Shown here: piece after piece, positions 1-10,626 of the stretch
How positions within the stretch are numbered: position 1 is the first letter of the stretch
Layout: every line of letters starts with the position of its first letter
NCBI GenBank assembly: GCA_963921935.1
Contig: OY998178.1
Coordinates: 43,330,951-43,394,950 of the forward strand
Origin: Galeruca laticollis
Taxonomy: Eukaryota; Arthropoda; Insecta; Coleoptera; Chrysomelidae
Length of the DNA: 64,000 nucleotides
Direction: 5' to 3'
The notes under the pieces: model-generated
Databases searched by the model: none
Told to the model about the DNA's origin: nothing
Seen by the model: the letters and a program-made list of their open reading frames with translations, nothing else
Program-made: the position numbers and the translations under genes

Positions 1-589
1 TTGATAAGAATAAGTCTTAAATAACATATCTCTTACTAGAGACAGCAGTGGGCGAAAGTACTAATAAAGAATATAAAACAATAAAAATATGATTAATACA
101 GATATTGATTATTTAAATATAATGCAATAGTAATTAACATAAAAATACCTCCTAGGTTACAACAGTAGTAGAGTAGAAAAAAACTGCACGTCGTTTCTGC
201 TTGCTGAAGCAAGTGACAATCCGTTAAGTCAGACATTCCCAGCTCTCATCTTCACATGCGAAATAGGATATATTGTAAGTTTCTTAGCAGTGTTACCACA
301 TCTCACGATATATCGTGGGATCTAACGATTTTCTTCTTGATGTCACGATATAACGATTTTAAGGATTAATCTCACGATTTTTGGAACATATTGTTATAGA
401 AACTAATTTTTAAAAAAATTGGTGAGTTGGGAGAATACCGGACCTGTAAATTTTAATTCATATGCATGTGAAAAACTTCCTGAATATGTGGAACAAGTTG
501 TACGGGAGGTATAACACTCACAGTTTCTTGAAATGCATGAATTTTCTAATGTTAACATTTTCAGGTATATAATTACTTTTCAAATAGTC

Positions 590-1230
590 CTAAAAGGATC
601 GCAGAGTACAAGGAGTTTCAAGAATTTGCCACCGTATCTCCTTTAAAATTGCTGCATCCCTCACAAATTAGATGATTATCGGTGGAAAGTTCCGTTAAAA
701 GACTTATTTCTTAGTATATCGCACTGATCTTATACTTCATTGATCAGTCTGCAGAACATATTGAGGCAGCAAATAGAATTTTACGTTTACTACAACAACC
801 ATATACAAAATTATATTTAGAGTTTTTGGCGTATTCTTTGCCCTTTTTTAACAAATTAAATATTATACTGCAAAGTGAAAAACAGCAGATTTATAAAATT
901 GACACCGAAGTAACCAACACTGTAAAATCCATTATGGATTGTTATATTAAGCCGGAAGTACTTCGTAAAAATACCGTATATGATATTGACTTCAAAAATC
1001 CTAGACTTTTTTTTAGATGTTGAAGAGATGTATTTTGGTGCAATGATTAATTTGAGCACACTAGATCCTGCTGATTTGGAACTTCTAAAAATTAAGTGTC
1101 TAGATTTTTACATTGAAAGCTTTGGGCTTTTACAAAATTTGAACTCATAAAAAATACAAGTACAGTTATAAAAAGAACCATTTCTTCTATATCCCATTTG
1201 ACACTTCATTTTCCAAATTTAATTGAAAAT
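590..1230 (+). pseudogene. hAT transposase, central part (broken)
   Basis: The translation resembles the middle of hAT transposases of the DUF4371/zinc-finger-MYM-like type. It includes LLHPSQIR followed by LSVESSVKRL, where other family members have a W-L-S-x-E block; here a stop replaces the Trp. It continues through a helical stretch with HIEAANRILRLLQQ and CYIKPEVL. There is an in-frame stop near 672 and a frameshift in a T run near 1010. The reading continues after the inserted array element, at 2227. It cannot make a functional protein as it stands. I see no BED finger upstream. Confidence 0.7.
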
Positions 1231-2226
1231 AAACGGTTTTAAGGATTAAAACTAACTTTTCCGCATGTGTGGCCCTGAACAATATTCTATCATAAAATTG
1301 TTACTTGTATACACTTCGGGGGATGTGTCGTACTAACAAACCGAAATTTCTCCAAAAATAACCAAAAATTCAGTATATCTGGATTTATAGGACCCCCTGT
1401 ATTCGCTCTAGTCAACTGAAAATCAATAGAGTACATCTGTGAGACACCTTGAACAATATTCCATCATAAAATTGATCAATCGTATACTCTCTGGAGGCTG
1501 TATCGTGGTAACAAACTGAGAATTCTCCAAATATGACGAAAATTTGGTACTTCAAGTACCATAGCACCCGTTGTACTGGCTTTATTGAGTTGAATATCGA
1601 TAGGGTTCATCTTTGAGACGCTCTGAATAATTTACAATCATAAAATTGTTCACTTGTATGTACTCCGGAGGCTTTATCGTCCTAACAAACTGAAACATCT
1701 CCAAAAATGACAAAAATATCGTACTTAAAGTACTGTAGCACCTGTTGTATTGGCTCCGGTGAGATGAAAATCAATAGGGTTCATCAGTGAGATGCCCTGA
1801 ATAATATTCAATCATAAAATTGGTGACTTGTTGAACTCCGGAGGCTGTATCGTGCTAACAAACTGAAATTTCTCAAAAAAATACAAAATGTCGTACTTCA
1901 AGTACCATAGCACTCGTGGTACTGGCTCTGGTGAACTGAAAATCAATAGGGATCATCTGTGACATGTCCTTAACAATATTCAATCAGAAAATTGCTGACT
2001 TATTGCACTCCGGAGGCTGTATCGTGCTAACAAGACATGTACGGAAAAGTGGCCGACGACGACGACGACATTCACACAGGATTTTTTTTCTAAAAACCGT
2101 TTTTTCGTGTTATTGTGGATGGAAAACGTAAAAATAACTCAAAAAATTTTTACAAAATTCCAACTTTTTTTGTGGTAAACCAATACTTTTCTCGCATATA
2201 GAAAGGTTGGGCGGAAAAGTAATATA
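1231..2226 (+). mobile_element. Non-autonomous tandem-array element, copy 1 (inside hAT coding sequence)
   Basis: This ~1-kb insert splits the hAT transposase. It begins AAACGGTTTTAAGGATT, soon followed by ACTTTTCCGC, and ends GGGCGGAAAAGTAATA, so short inverted ACTTTTCCGC-type termini are present. Its body is a ~174-bp tandem array followed by a short (ACG)n tract and a unique 3' section of ~180 bp. Copies with the same ends lie at 2584-3582, inverted and internally deleted at 3829-4104, and inverted and partial at 29658-30140. Layout (array, microsatellite, unique tail) resembles Helentron-associated or other satellite-carrying non-autonomous elements, but I cannot assign a superfamily. Confidence 0.75.
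1272..2040 (+). repeat. ~174-bp tandem array, about 4.5 units
   Basis: The block AACAATATTC...ATCATAAAATTG recurs at about 1279, 1452, 1626, 1800 and 1972, a period of 172-174 bp. Each unit also carries a conserved GTATCGTGCTAACAAAC segment and a CTCCAAAAATGACAAAAAT segment. Units have diverged by many point changes. Confidence 0.9.
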
Positions 2227-2602
2227 CAAGCAATTGATAATGAATGGAGAATGCTCCGAAATTTTGATTTTAAAGATTCGAAAATAACCAACGATGCTGT
2301 AAAATTCTGGCAGGCGATTACTGAAATTGAAATTGGCGACGGAGAACAAAAATTTAAACGGGTTGTGTAATTTATTATTTAATTTACTATGTCTTCCCCG
2401 TTCTAGTGCTAACGTAGAACGAACGTTTTCTCAGGTTAATTGTAACAAAACAAAACTAAGAAATAAACTGAATACTAATACTATTGAAGGGTTATTACTG
2501 ACAAAAAGTCTGGTAACAAATTCTGGGAACTGTACAAGGTTCAAAGTATCCCATGATATGCTAAAACAAATTAATAATAAATTAAACGGTTTTAAAGATT
2601 AA
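2227..2602 (+). pseudogene. hAT transposase C-terminal dimerisation domain
   Basis: This continues the hAT reading frame after the inserted element. The translation includes DNEWRMLRNFDF and then the hallmark hAT dimerisation block: LPRSSANVERTFSQVN, with LRNKLNTNTIEGLL soon after. A frameshift lies near 2345-2365, so the ATG at 2327 is not the true start. The frame ends at a stop at 2600-2602, inside the first bases of the second array-element copy. Identification as hAT C-terminus is strong because S-S-A-N-V-E-R-x-F-S is diagnostic. Confidence 0.85.
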
Positions 2603-3582
2603 AACTAACTTTTCCGCATCTGTGACCCTGAACAATATTCTATCATAAAATTGTTACTAGTATACACTTCGGGGGATGTATCGTGCTAACAAACCGAAAT
2701 TTCTCCAAAAATAACCAAAAATTTAGTATATCTGGATTTATAGGACCCGCTGTACTCGCTCGTCAACTGGAAATCAATAGGGTACATCTGTAAGACACCT
2801 TGAACAATATTCAATCATAAAATTGGTCACTTTTGTACACTCTGGAGGCTGCATCGTGCTAACAAACTGAAAATTCTCCAAAAATGACAAAAATTTGGTA
2901 CTTCTAGTACCATAGCACCCGTTGTACAGCCGCTAGTGAGCTGAATATCAATAGGATTTATCTTTGAGAAGCTCTGAATTATATCCAATCATAAAATTGG
3001 TCACTTGTATATACTCCGGAGGCTGTATCGTGCTAACAAACTGAAATTTCCCCAAAAATGACAAAAATATCGTACTTAAAGTACTATAGCATCTGTTGTA
3101 CTGGCTCTGGTGAACTAAATATCAATAGGGTTCATCAGTGAGATGTCCTGAATAATATTCAATCATAAAATTGGTGACTTGTTGAACTCCGGAGGCTTTA
3201 TCGTGCTAACAAACTGAAATTTCTCAAGAAATGGCTAAAATGTCGTACTTCAAGTACCATAGCACCCGTTGTACTGGCTCTGGAGAGCTGAAAATCAAAA
3301 GGGTTCATCTGTGAGATGCTATAAAAATATTCAATCATAAAATTGGTGACTTATTGCACTCCGGAAGCTGTATCGTGCTAACAAGACATGTAAGGAAAAG
3401 TGGCCAACGACAACGACGACGACGACATACACACAGGATTTTTTTTAAAAAACCGTTTTTTCGTGTTGTTGTTGATGGAAAACGTAAAAATAACTCAGAA
3501 AAAAATTTCAAATTTCCAACTTTTTTTGGGGTAAACCAATACTTCTCTCGCATATAGATAGGTTGGGCGGAAAAGTAATATA
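2584..3582 (+). mobile_element. Non-autonomous tandem-array element, copy 2
   Basis: Same start (AAACGGTTTTAAAGATT) and end (GGGCGGAAAAGTAATA) as copy 1, in the same orientation. The array units start near 2630, 2802, 2976, 3150 and 3322. The (ACG)n tract lies at about 3410-3425 and the unique tail at 3430-3582. It abuts the end of the hAT transposase, overlapping its last codons. Confidence 0.8.
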
Positions 3583-3828
3583 TCTGACTGCCAGTTCACC
3601 TGAATCAGATTCAGAATAAATTATGTTTTGGAAATAGAGACTCCCGCGCGATCATCCAGAACATACATTTTAGGTTTCTTTTATTTATTTATACCTTTTC
3701 TTACATTTTTTTATCTGATTTTACGAGTTTACGTTTTCTAATTTTGATACAGAGGAGTTTATACGTTTATTTATTGGAACATATAGTGTCTATTTTACTT
3801 TAAGTACTTTATATATTTTCTTCATTCT

Positions 3829-4104
3829 TATTACTTTTCCGCCAACCTATCTAATATGCGAGAAAAGTATTGGTTTACCCACAAAAAAGTTGGAAATTTT
3901 AAACCCTATTGATTTTCATTTGACTATAGCGAGTACAGCGGGTCCTATAAAACTAGATTTACTAAATTTTTGATTATTTTTGGAGGAATTTCGGTTTGTT
4001 AGCACGATACATCCCTCGAAGTGTATACAAGTAACAATTTTATGATAGAATATAGTTCAGGGCCACAGATGCGGAAAAGTTAGTTTTAATCTTTAAAACC
4101 GTTT
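3829..4104 (-). mobile_element. Array element, copy 3, inverted and internally deleted
   Basis: It opens with TTACTTTTCCGCCAACC, the inverse of the right end of copies 1 and 2, and closes with AAAGTTAGTTTTAATC then AAAACCGTTT, the inverse of the left end. Most of the array is missing: the junction near 3900 joins the 3' tail directly to the first array unit. It lies inside the hAT element. Confidence 0.75.
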
Positions 4105-4283
4105 ATTTTTTATTGTTAACGAGTCCATAAATATTTTTTTTCATATTGATGAGCTGTACGTTTATTGAATGAAAAATATTATAACACATATCGTTTTATT
4201 TTCATATATTCACGAAATCTCACGATTTTCGTAACGAAGTCTTACGATTTAAAATTTTTTGACCTGACAACACTGTTTCTTAG

Positions 4284-4799
4284 CAAACTGATAAGCCATG
4301 CATTTCACATCGTTTCTATCGGGTGCAAAGCCCACTTTTTCCGATTATTTAATGTCGAATACTATGCACTTTTCATATTCTTGATTAAGAGCAGCATGTC
4401 TACCCAATGGAACTTTTAGTTTTTTACTACTGATGTGTCTTCGTAACGTTCGTGAAGGAATATTGTACCGGGTGGTTAGATAAGAATGCAGAGTGTTGTA
4501 TCTCGAAATGTATTTGTCGTAGTAACTTGCGGTAAAAACGATATTACTAAAGTGGTCAAAAAATGAACGTGGAAAATATTTTCAGATTTCCAAGATGGTC
4601 GCCAAAGGGCGTTACCGCCATTTTAAACTTTTAAAGAAATTGTTCACTGAAATCCACCTAGTAAATGTACCAAAAAAATATATAATCGTAAAATCTAAGC
4701 TTTATTCGAGTAATTTTTGTTTAACACTTTCTGACGAATCTTTTAAAATAAAGTGGTGGGGATGATTAAATATTTTTTTAAATAAACAGCTGTAACTTC
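4284..4799. other. Unassigned sequence between hAT and piggyBac 1
   Basis: No coding potential seen. The stretch near 4468 (TACCGGGTGGTTAGATAAG) resembles the end TACCGGGTGG of the mariner at 37304, so this may be the outer end of the Tc1/mariner relative whose transposase remnant lies at 7565-8220, with piggyBac 1 inserted between. That link is inference. Confidence 0.35.
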
Positions 4800-4803
4800 T
4801 TAA

Positions 4804-7129
4804 CCCTAGAACACTAATATGTCGTAAAATTGACGACGCTAGCTATATTTCGTTAGAATTCGTTAACCTCCGAGAATACCTCAGGCACGCCGCTTACAGT
4901 AGCTTCCTGATCAGTCTTATAGATAAGAATGGTGAGAAGTGTTGTTCGAAATTTGTTAATTTTATTCAATAATTTGACGCCTCGTCGTAAAATTTACGAT
5001 AGATTAGTAATTACGATTGTTGATTTTTTCATACTATTGGGTAAGAAATTTTGATTTTTGTTTTTATGTGTTACTCAAATGAAAAATATTATAGGAAAAT
5101 GTCGAGAAAACCGCTAACAGAGAGGGAGTTTCAAGATGAAATAGAAAAAATTATGAATGGTGACGATTCTTATGATGAAGAACCTTATGAAGATAGTGGA
5201 AGTGATTGGGAAGAAGATAACTTAGAAATGCAAAAGAACAGTGATGTGGATGATATCAGTGATGAAGATTCAGATAACGACATTCATTTAGATAATATTG
5301 AAGATGACGATAGAGATGAGGCAGTGGAAAATGAGGCAGTACAAGAGGCAAATAAACAAACTTTTGAAAGCTCGTCTAATGGTGAACCGCCAGTAAAAAC
5401 ACGGCGTAGAGACTCACACATTGCTTTACCAACCAAGAACAAGTTAAGAGGCAAAAACGGTCATAAATGGTCAGCAACAGTCCCAATTACTTCAAAAAGA
5501 ACGGCTTCTCGAAATATTATACATTTTGTATCAGGAAGTAAAGGAAATGCACGTAATCTCGTACAAATACAAGATCATTTCACGCATTTTTTTTCGGATG
5601 ATATTCTTAGTACCATTATTACATTCACAAACGAAGAAATTGAAAGACAGCGTGGAAAGTATTCTAAAGATTCAGCTACCGTATCACAAATCGACAAAAA
5701 TGAACTGCTAGAATTTTTGGCTGTTTTGATATTTTCAGCTGCAAGGAAAGACAATCATCTCAACAGTAAGGAAATGTTCAATCCTACCACATCTTGTAGC
5801 TTTTATCGAGCTTGTATGAGTTGTTACCGATTTACCTTTTTATTGAATTGTATCAGGTTTGACGATAAATCTACTAGAGAGCAAAGAAAACAGTCCGATC
5901 CTTTTGCTCCAGTTAGAGAAATATGTGAACTTCTCTTAGAAATCTGCAGAAACTCCTATACTCCATCATCCTACATTACAATAGACGAACAGCTTCTTGG
6001 TTTCAGAGGTAGGTGCCCTTTCCGCATGTATATCCCCAATAAGCCATCAAAGTATGGCATGAAGATCGTCATGGTATGCGACTCCGCCTCCAAATATATG
6101 ACTGATGCACAACCGTACTTGGGGAAGAAAACCAATACAGGAGGCCTGCCACTGGCAAACTATCATGTGAAGGAGTTGACAAAATCAGTCCATGGTAGCA
6201 ATCGTAATATCACTATGAATAATTGGTTCACATCAATTCCTCTAGCCGATGAACTATTACAAGCTCCCTATAAGTTAACTATGTTGGGCACAGTGAGAAA
6301 AAATAAAGAAGAAATCCCTCCAGAATTACTGCAGATAAAGGACAGAAAGTGTGGATCCTCAATGTTTTGTTTCGATAAAATGAAGACCTTAGTGTCTTAC
6401 AAATCCAAGCCGAATAAAATGGTACTAATGCTTTCTACTTTTCACGAAGGTGCAGCAATATCTGAAAATGGTAAACCAGATATGATTATTCATTATAATA
6501 AAACAAAATCAGGAGTAGACACATTCGATCAGCTGTGTAGTAACATGGGATGTAACCGAAAAACGCGGAGATGGCCACTGTGTGTCTTTTTTGGAATGAT
6601 CAATATTGCTACCATCAATTTATATGTCATATATTGTTATAATAAATACAGAACAAATGACAAACCTTTTTCCCGTTATCATTTTATGATTGAACTGAGC
6701 AAGAGTCTAGCTGAGCCCTGGATGCGAGATAGGTTGATGATCCCAAGCTTACGACGTACCATTCGCCAGGATATCTGTAGAGTATTGAACATACAGCAGG
6801 CCGAGGAAAACCATCAACCCTTAGAACGTAAACGCACTATTTGTTATTACTGTCCAAGCCGTCTTAGACGGATGACAACCAACTATTGTGGACAGTGTCA
6901 ACATGCTGTGGAAATCATAGGGGTAATGTCTGCACTGTATGCTCTTCAGAATAGCCAAAAATGATAAATTTTGTACATTATTATATGTTAAATTTGTGAC
7001 TAGAATTCACCTTATTAAAATAAATTTATAAAAATTTTGATTATGACTTCCACGTTTTTTTCTAAAAATCGTAATATTTACGACACATTAGGTAATAACG
7101 TGTGTTAAAACAATATTAGTGTTCTAGGG
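4804..7129 (+). mobile_element. piggyBac element 1, complete ends, TTAA target
   Basis: TTAA at 4800-4803 and 7130-7133 flanks perfect 17-bp inverted termini, CCCTAGAACACTAATAT. Length is 2326 bp, typical of an autonomous piggyBac. Subterminal palindromes of the form TCGTAAAATTTACGA occur at 4982-5000 and TCGTAATATTTACGA at 7068-7083, probable transposase binding sites. It carries one transposase frame on the plus strand. Confidence 0.95.
5099..6964 (+). CDS. piggyBac transposase with catalytic Asp replaced by Asn and a shifted C-terminus
   Basis: Start chosen at the Met of MSRKPLTEREF, directly before the usual acidic N-terminus; an upstream in-frame ATG at 5051 would add 16 unlikely residues. 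The DDE domain shows YITIDEQLLGFRG (first Asp), KSGVDTFDQ (third Asp) and the RRWPL block. The second catalytic Asp, normally D-N-W-F-T, is Asn here: NITMNNWFTS, codon AAT at 6220-6222. The C-terminal cysteine-rich domain begins normally (CYYCPSR, then CGQC) but after about 6907 the remaining Cys/His ligands are in another frame, giving a 16-residue non-homologous tail. The protein is predicted inactive for cleavage; DNA binding could survive. Confidence 0.9.
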   Translation: MSRKPLTEREFQDEIEKIMNGDDSYDEEPYEDSGSDWEEDNLEMQKNSDVDDISDEDSDNDIHLDNIEDDDRDEAVENEAVQEANKQTFESSSNGEPPVKTRRRDSHIALPTKNKLRGKNGHKWSATVPITSKRTASRNIIHFVSGSKGNARNLVQIQDHFTHFFSDDILSTIITFTNEEIERQRGKYSKDSATVSQIDKNELLEFLAVLIFSAARKDNHLNSKEMFNPTTSCSFYRACMSCYRFTFLLNCIRFDDKSTREQRKQSDPFAPVREICELLLEICRNSYTPSSYITIDEQLLGFRGRCPFRMYIPNKPSKYGMKIVMVCDSASKYMTDAQPYLGKKTNTGGLPLANYHVKELTKSVHGSNRNITMNNWFTSIPLADELLQAPYKLTMLGTVRKNKEEIPPELLQIKDRKCGSSMFCFDKMKTLVSYKSKPNKMVLMLSTFHEGAAISENGKPDMIIHYNKTKSGVDTFDQLCSNMGCNRKTRRWPLCVFFGMINIATINLYVIYCYNKYRTNDKPFSRYHFMIELSKSLAEPWMRDRLMIPSLRRTIRQDICRVLNIQQAEENHQPLERKRTICYYCPSRLRRMTTNYCGQCQHAVEIIGVMSALYALQNSQK

Positions 7130-7133
7130 TTAA

Positions 7134-7564
7134 CGATTGAACAGATTTTAACAAACTTAATCTCGCTGGAAAAGTATTTAATGTTCCATCAAACCCATCT
7201 TACTGTGATATGCCTAATTGTTAGTGATGCCGCTAGAGCGCGTTTTTTCATATAATAGCAGAAAATTGCAAAATTCTCTAAAAAATTGAATGCAATAACA
7301 TGACTTTTTTCATAAAAATGTAGTGAAATGACACCTAAATAGGCTAGTGACAACTTTATCTCGATATTTTATTCCTAACCGCAAAATATCGAAGAGAGAA
7401 AATTTAGTTATCATAAAATTTGAAAAAGACGCACAGACAACGGTCATTATTCTTATTTGTTTTTCTTTTTCCAAGATTCAATGATAGAATTTCATAATTT
7501 TATAAATTTTAAATAATAAAAGTATTCTTAGCTCAAATATTAAAAAAACGTGTAGGGACATAAG
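7134..7564. other. Non-coding stretch after piggyBac 1
   Basis: No gene seen. It may be the untranslated or TIR part of the Tc1/mariner relative whose transposase remnant follows. Confidence 0.4.
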
Positions 7565-8220
7565 AAGAAAAGAGCACCGATTCTGAAATAAAACTAATGC
7601 CTCCTTAAATGCTCGAACTATCTTCCATCACACTCAATGCATTGTTGAAGTCGCTTATGTGTGGATATTACATCAACTTCAATTTCTGCTCATGACAGGC
7701 TACAAATGACCTCTTGTATTGGTACTTTCATGTAGTCTCTCGTTGTTGGTGGGAGCAGGTATACAATATCTTTTAACGGTCCCCATAGATAAGTCCAAAC
7801 AGGTGAGGTCTGGGGATCGGGATGGCCACGGAAATATACTTCCTCGTCCAATTCACCTCTGGTGATATCTTCTATCTAAATGTTCTCTCACAGTTCTCGG
7901 AAAATGTGCGAGCTGCAAAAACATATTATGCCGTAATTGCAAGGGTACATCTTCTAATAAAATAGGCAGTTGGTTTACCAGAAAATCATGAAACACGGCA
8001 CCATTTAAAGGTTGATAGAATAAATAGGGACCTATAATAGTTCCACTCAGGATGGCACACCACATATTGAGACTTCAATGGTCTTGATGTTGGACCTCGC
8101 GCAACCAGTGAGGAATGTTCTAAAAGTGGCCTCATCCATCCAAATAATTTCGAATAAATATTTTCTATTTTCCCTAATCATGTCCAACATGCAGTAACAA
8201 TAATTCAGTCATCGGATCAA
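7565..8220 (-). pseudogene. Tc1/mariner-like (DDE_3) transposase remnant
   Basis: Minus-strand translation shows WMDEATF (the first catalytic Asp region), then the block WCAILSGTIIGPYLFYQPLNG, typical of insect DDE_3 transposases. After it come LPILLEDVPL and, in another frame, a degenerate DLYLWGPLKD-like tail. The second catalytic region (normally Q-x-D-G-A-P) reads QLAHFPRTVRE, so it is lost. Several stops and shifts. The same family is better preserved at 28000-29020 and 38359-39386. It abuts the 5'-truncated Gypsy at about 8227. Confidence 0.7.
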
Positions 8221-8226
8221 GTCTTC

Positions 8227-8484
8227 GTCATTTACTCTTAGCACCGAAAAGTGACTCGATTTGGCGTTCCTATGGAGATTTTCGTGCATTGAATGCTAGA
8301 ACAATTCCGGATCGTTATCCTGTTCGTCCTAATTCCGATCTCACCTTCTTTATTGATGGATGTACGATGTTTTCAAAAATTAATTTAGTTAAGGCATATC
8401 AACAAATTCCAGTTGCTGAAAAAGATATTGGAAAAACTGCCATCATTACACCATTTGGACTCTTTGGCTTCCCATTCAAATATA
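8227..8484 (+). pseudogene. Gypsy reverse transcriptase, N-terminal part
   Basis: The translation includes SYGDFRALNARTIPDRYP, then FSKINLVKAYQQIPVAE and TPFGLFGFPF, all classical Ty3/Gypsy RT blocks. The reading stops matching at about 8484, where a LINE endonuclease begins in the same frame. The YxDD box region is missing; homology resumes at 10627 with ILVFSRFKEEHERHL. Confidence 0.85.
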
Positions 8485-10626
8485 TCAATCACAGAATCTT
8501 GAAGACAACCTTGAAACTAGCAAACTGTAAACATCATATTATATCTGTCTATGCTCCAGACATGAGCAAACCGGAAAATGAAACGGAAGATTCCTATAAC
8601 ACGCTACAAGATGTGCTGGACAAGCTTCAAGAGAACGATAAACTCATGATCCTTGGAGACCTTAATGCAAGAATTAGAAATAATATCATAGACAATATCA
8701 AACAACGATTCATCGAAGAAACAATAAATAGGAATGGAGAGCACCTTACTGAGTTCTGCGCTCAAAATACGTTTTTCCCCCATAAACCCCAACACAAGTA
8801 CACTTGGCAAAATACTCAGGGACAACATTCAACGATCGATTACATAATAACTAATAGAGAAATCTAACCTAAGCAAATATTTGATGTAAGAGCTATAACA
8901 TCGCCCAATGTAGGGTACGATCACAAATTGATACTGGGGAAATTCTCAATTAACATTCCATTAAACAAGAAAAAAACACCCAAATACGTGGAAAAGATAA
9001 ACATAGAGTTAGTAGATGACCAAACCACAAAATGGCTATATCAAAAAAAATTAAAAGAAAGATTTGAGACACACCCAGAAACAGACGAGGAAAATTTAAA
9101 TGAGATTTGGGCATAGATGGAATCTAACATATTGCTAGCTGCAATAGAAAGTATAGGAGTAACGTAAACTCAACAAAAATATCGAAACCGTGGTTCACTG
9201 AAGAAATCAGAGATCTAGCATATGTAAAAAGAAAAGCATATCTGCAATATTCCAGTAACAAGACAGCCAGACAGCTATCAACAATACAAAAACATAAGAA
9301 ACGATGTAAACCCTAAAATAAGAATCCCGAAAAGAGACTATTGGACACGGTTTACCAAAGAAATGGAGCACGATCTATACAAATCGCAACGTAAAGTGTG
9401 GAAAGTCCTTAAAGGCAGAAAAAAAACCAATCAATTGATATAAAAATCTAAATAAGATAGAAGGTGAAAAATGGACAGCAAGAAGGTACCAGAACAATGG
9501 AAAAATAGCATTACAATACCAATATATAAAAAAGGAAACAAGAATAACCCTAGCAATTATCGATTCATTACCTAGCTAAACACAACACTGAAGCTATTAA
9601 CGAAAATACTCGCCAATAAGATCAATAAAGAATATACGATATCAGAGAAGCAACAGGGCTTCCGAAAAAACAGATCAACAATAGATGCCATTTTCATAGT
9701 CAGACAAATAGTTGAGAAAGCAATTGAATATAATAATCCTGTATATATGTGCTTCATAGACCTGACCAAGGCCTTTGACTGTGTAAAATTAGAAGTTGTG
9801 CTAAAATTACTAAAAGAAGGAAACCAATCCAACACAATGGTGAAGATAATTAAAGACGTGAACACAAACAACAGAACTAAAATTAAGGTAGAGAATGAAT
9901 TAACATCGGAAGTAAATATCACATCAGGAATTCGACAAGGAGATAGTTCAAGCCCATTACTATTCAATCTAGTAATGGATAAAATAATAGAAGAAGTAGA
10001 AAACGTGGGACACGGATACGGGCTTGGAGGAAAACAAATAAAAATTTTGGGCTATGTAGACGACGCAATTCTGATATCAGACAATGAGGACAACCTACAA
10101 CGTATGGTAAATGCCTTCAGAACATCGGCGGAAAAATATAACATGCAAATATCAACCACTAAGACCAAAACTATGGTAACGGCAAGAGAACCCAGGCGAT
10201 GCAAAATTGTAATTGACGATGAAATAATAGAGCAGGTTACAAGGTTCGAATACCTGAGTATAGAAATATCCAGCTACGGAGAGCTAAAACAAAGGGTACG
10301 AAAACAAACAAATAAGGCATCTTACTTACTAGGTTTTCTGAGGGATGTTATTTGGAAAAACAAAGACATGAGACTGGATGGGAAAGTTCGTATATATAAA
10401 GCATGTGTTAGACCAATATTGACATTTGCAATAGAAACGAGAGCCGACACAGCGAAAACAAAGAAAATAGGGAGAACAACAGAAATTGAAACTTTAAGAT
10501 CAATCGCTGGCAAAGCATTAAAAGATAAAATTCCAAACAATCAGATGATAGAACTATGCAAGGTTCAAGATGTTGTACGATAGGGAAGACAGAGAAGACG
10601 GAGTGGAACCAGCATGTTACACGAAT
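8485..10626 (+). pseudogene. Non-LTR retrotransposon fragment: AP-like endonuclease and reverse transcriptase
   Basis: The endonuclease part shows ISVYAPDMS, MILGDLNARI and STIDYIITNR, typical of the EEP nuclease. A linker with several stops (8866, 9114, about 9165-9560) precedes the RT: KQQGFRKNRSTIDAI, MCFIDLTKAFDCV, SGIRQGDSSSPLLFNLVMD, and the active-site box as GYVDDAIL. It ends with an RRxEWNQHV-type tail near 10610 in a shifted frame. No poly-A or clear TSD is seen, and about 40 residues of the host Gypsy RT are missing at the site. Clade uncertain; it looks like the group often annotated in insects as craniofacial development protein 2-like. Confidence 0.8.

Larger units (their letters stand above)
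288..4275 (+). mobile_element. hAT DNA transposon with 8-bp TSD, internally disrupted
   Basis: The left end starts CAGTGTTACCA and the right end finishes TGACAACACTG, which reads CAGTGTTGTCA on the other strand, a hAT-like terminal inverted repeat. TTTCTTAG lies immediately outside both ends (280-287 and 4276-4283), a perfect 8-bp target duplication as expected for hAT. Both subterminal regions carry repeated CACGAT/TCACGATTT motifs (about 300-390 and 4205-4255), plausible transposase binding sites. Inside are two transposase pieces split by a non-autonomous array element, a second copy of that element after the stop codon, and a deleted inverted third copy. Confidence 0.88.

Noticed and set aside
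1270..3385. Regularly spaced repeats suggesting a CRISPR-like array
   Set aside because: Units are contiguous ~174-bp tandem repeats without spacers, in eukaryotic DNA; this is satellite-like.
3335..3557. Overlapping ORFs rich in Arg on both strands, also similar at 2030-2230
   Set aside because: They derive from the (ACG)n tract and the conserved tail of the non-autonomous array element.
8289..8867. A 192-codon ORF fusing Gypsy RT to a LINE endonuclease
   Set aside because: The junction at about 8484 is where one element is inserted in the other. The frames happen to agree; both parts are truncated and there is no sign of a selected fusion protein.
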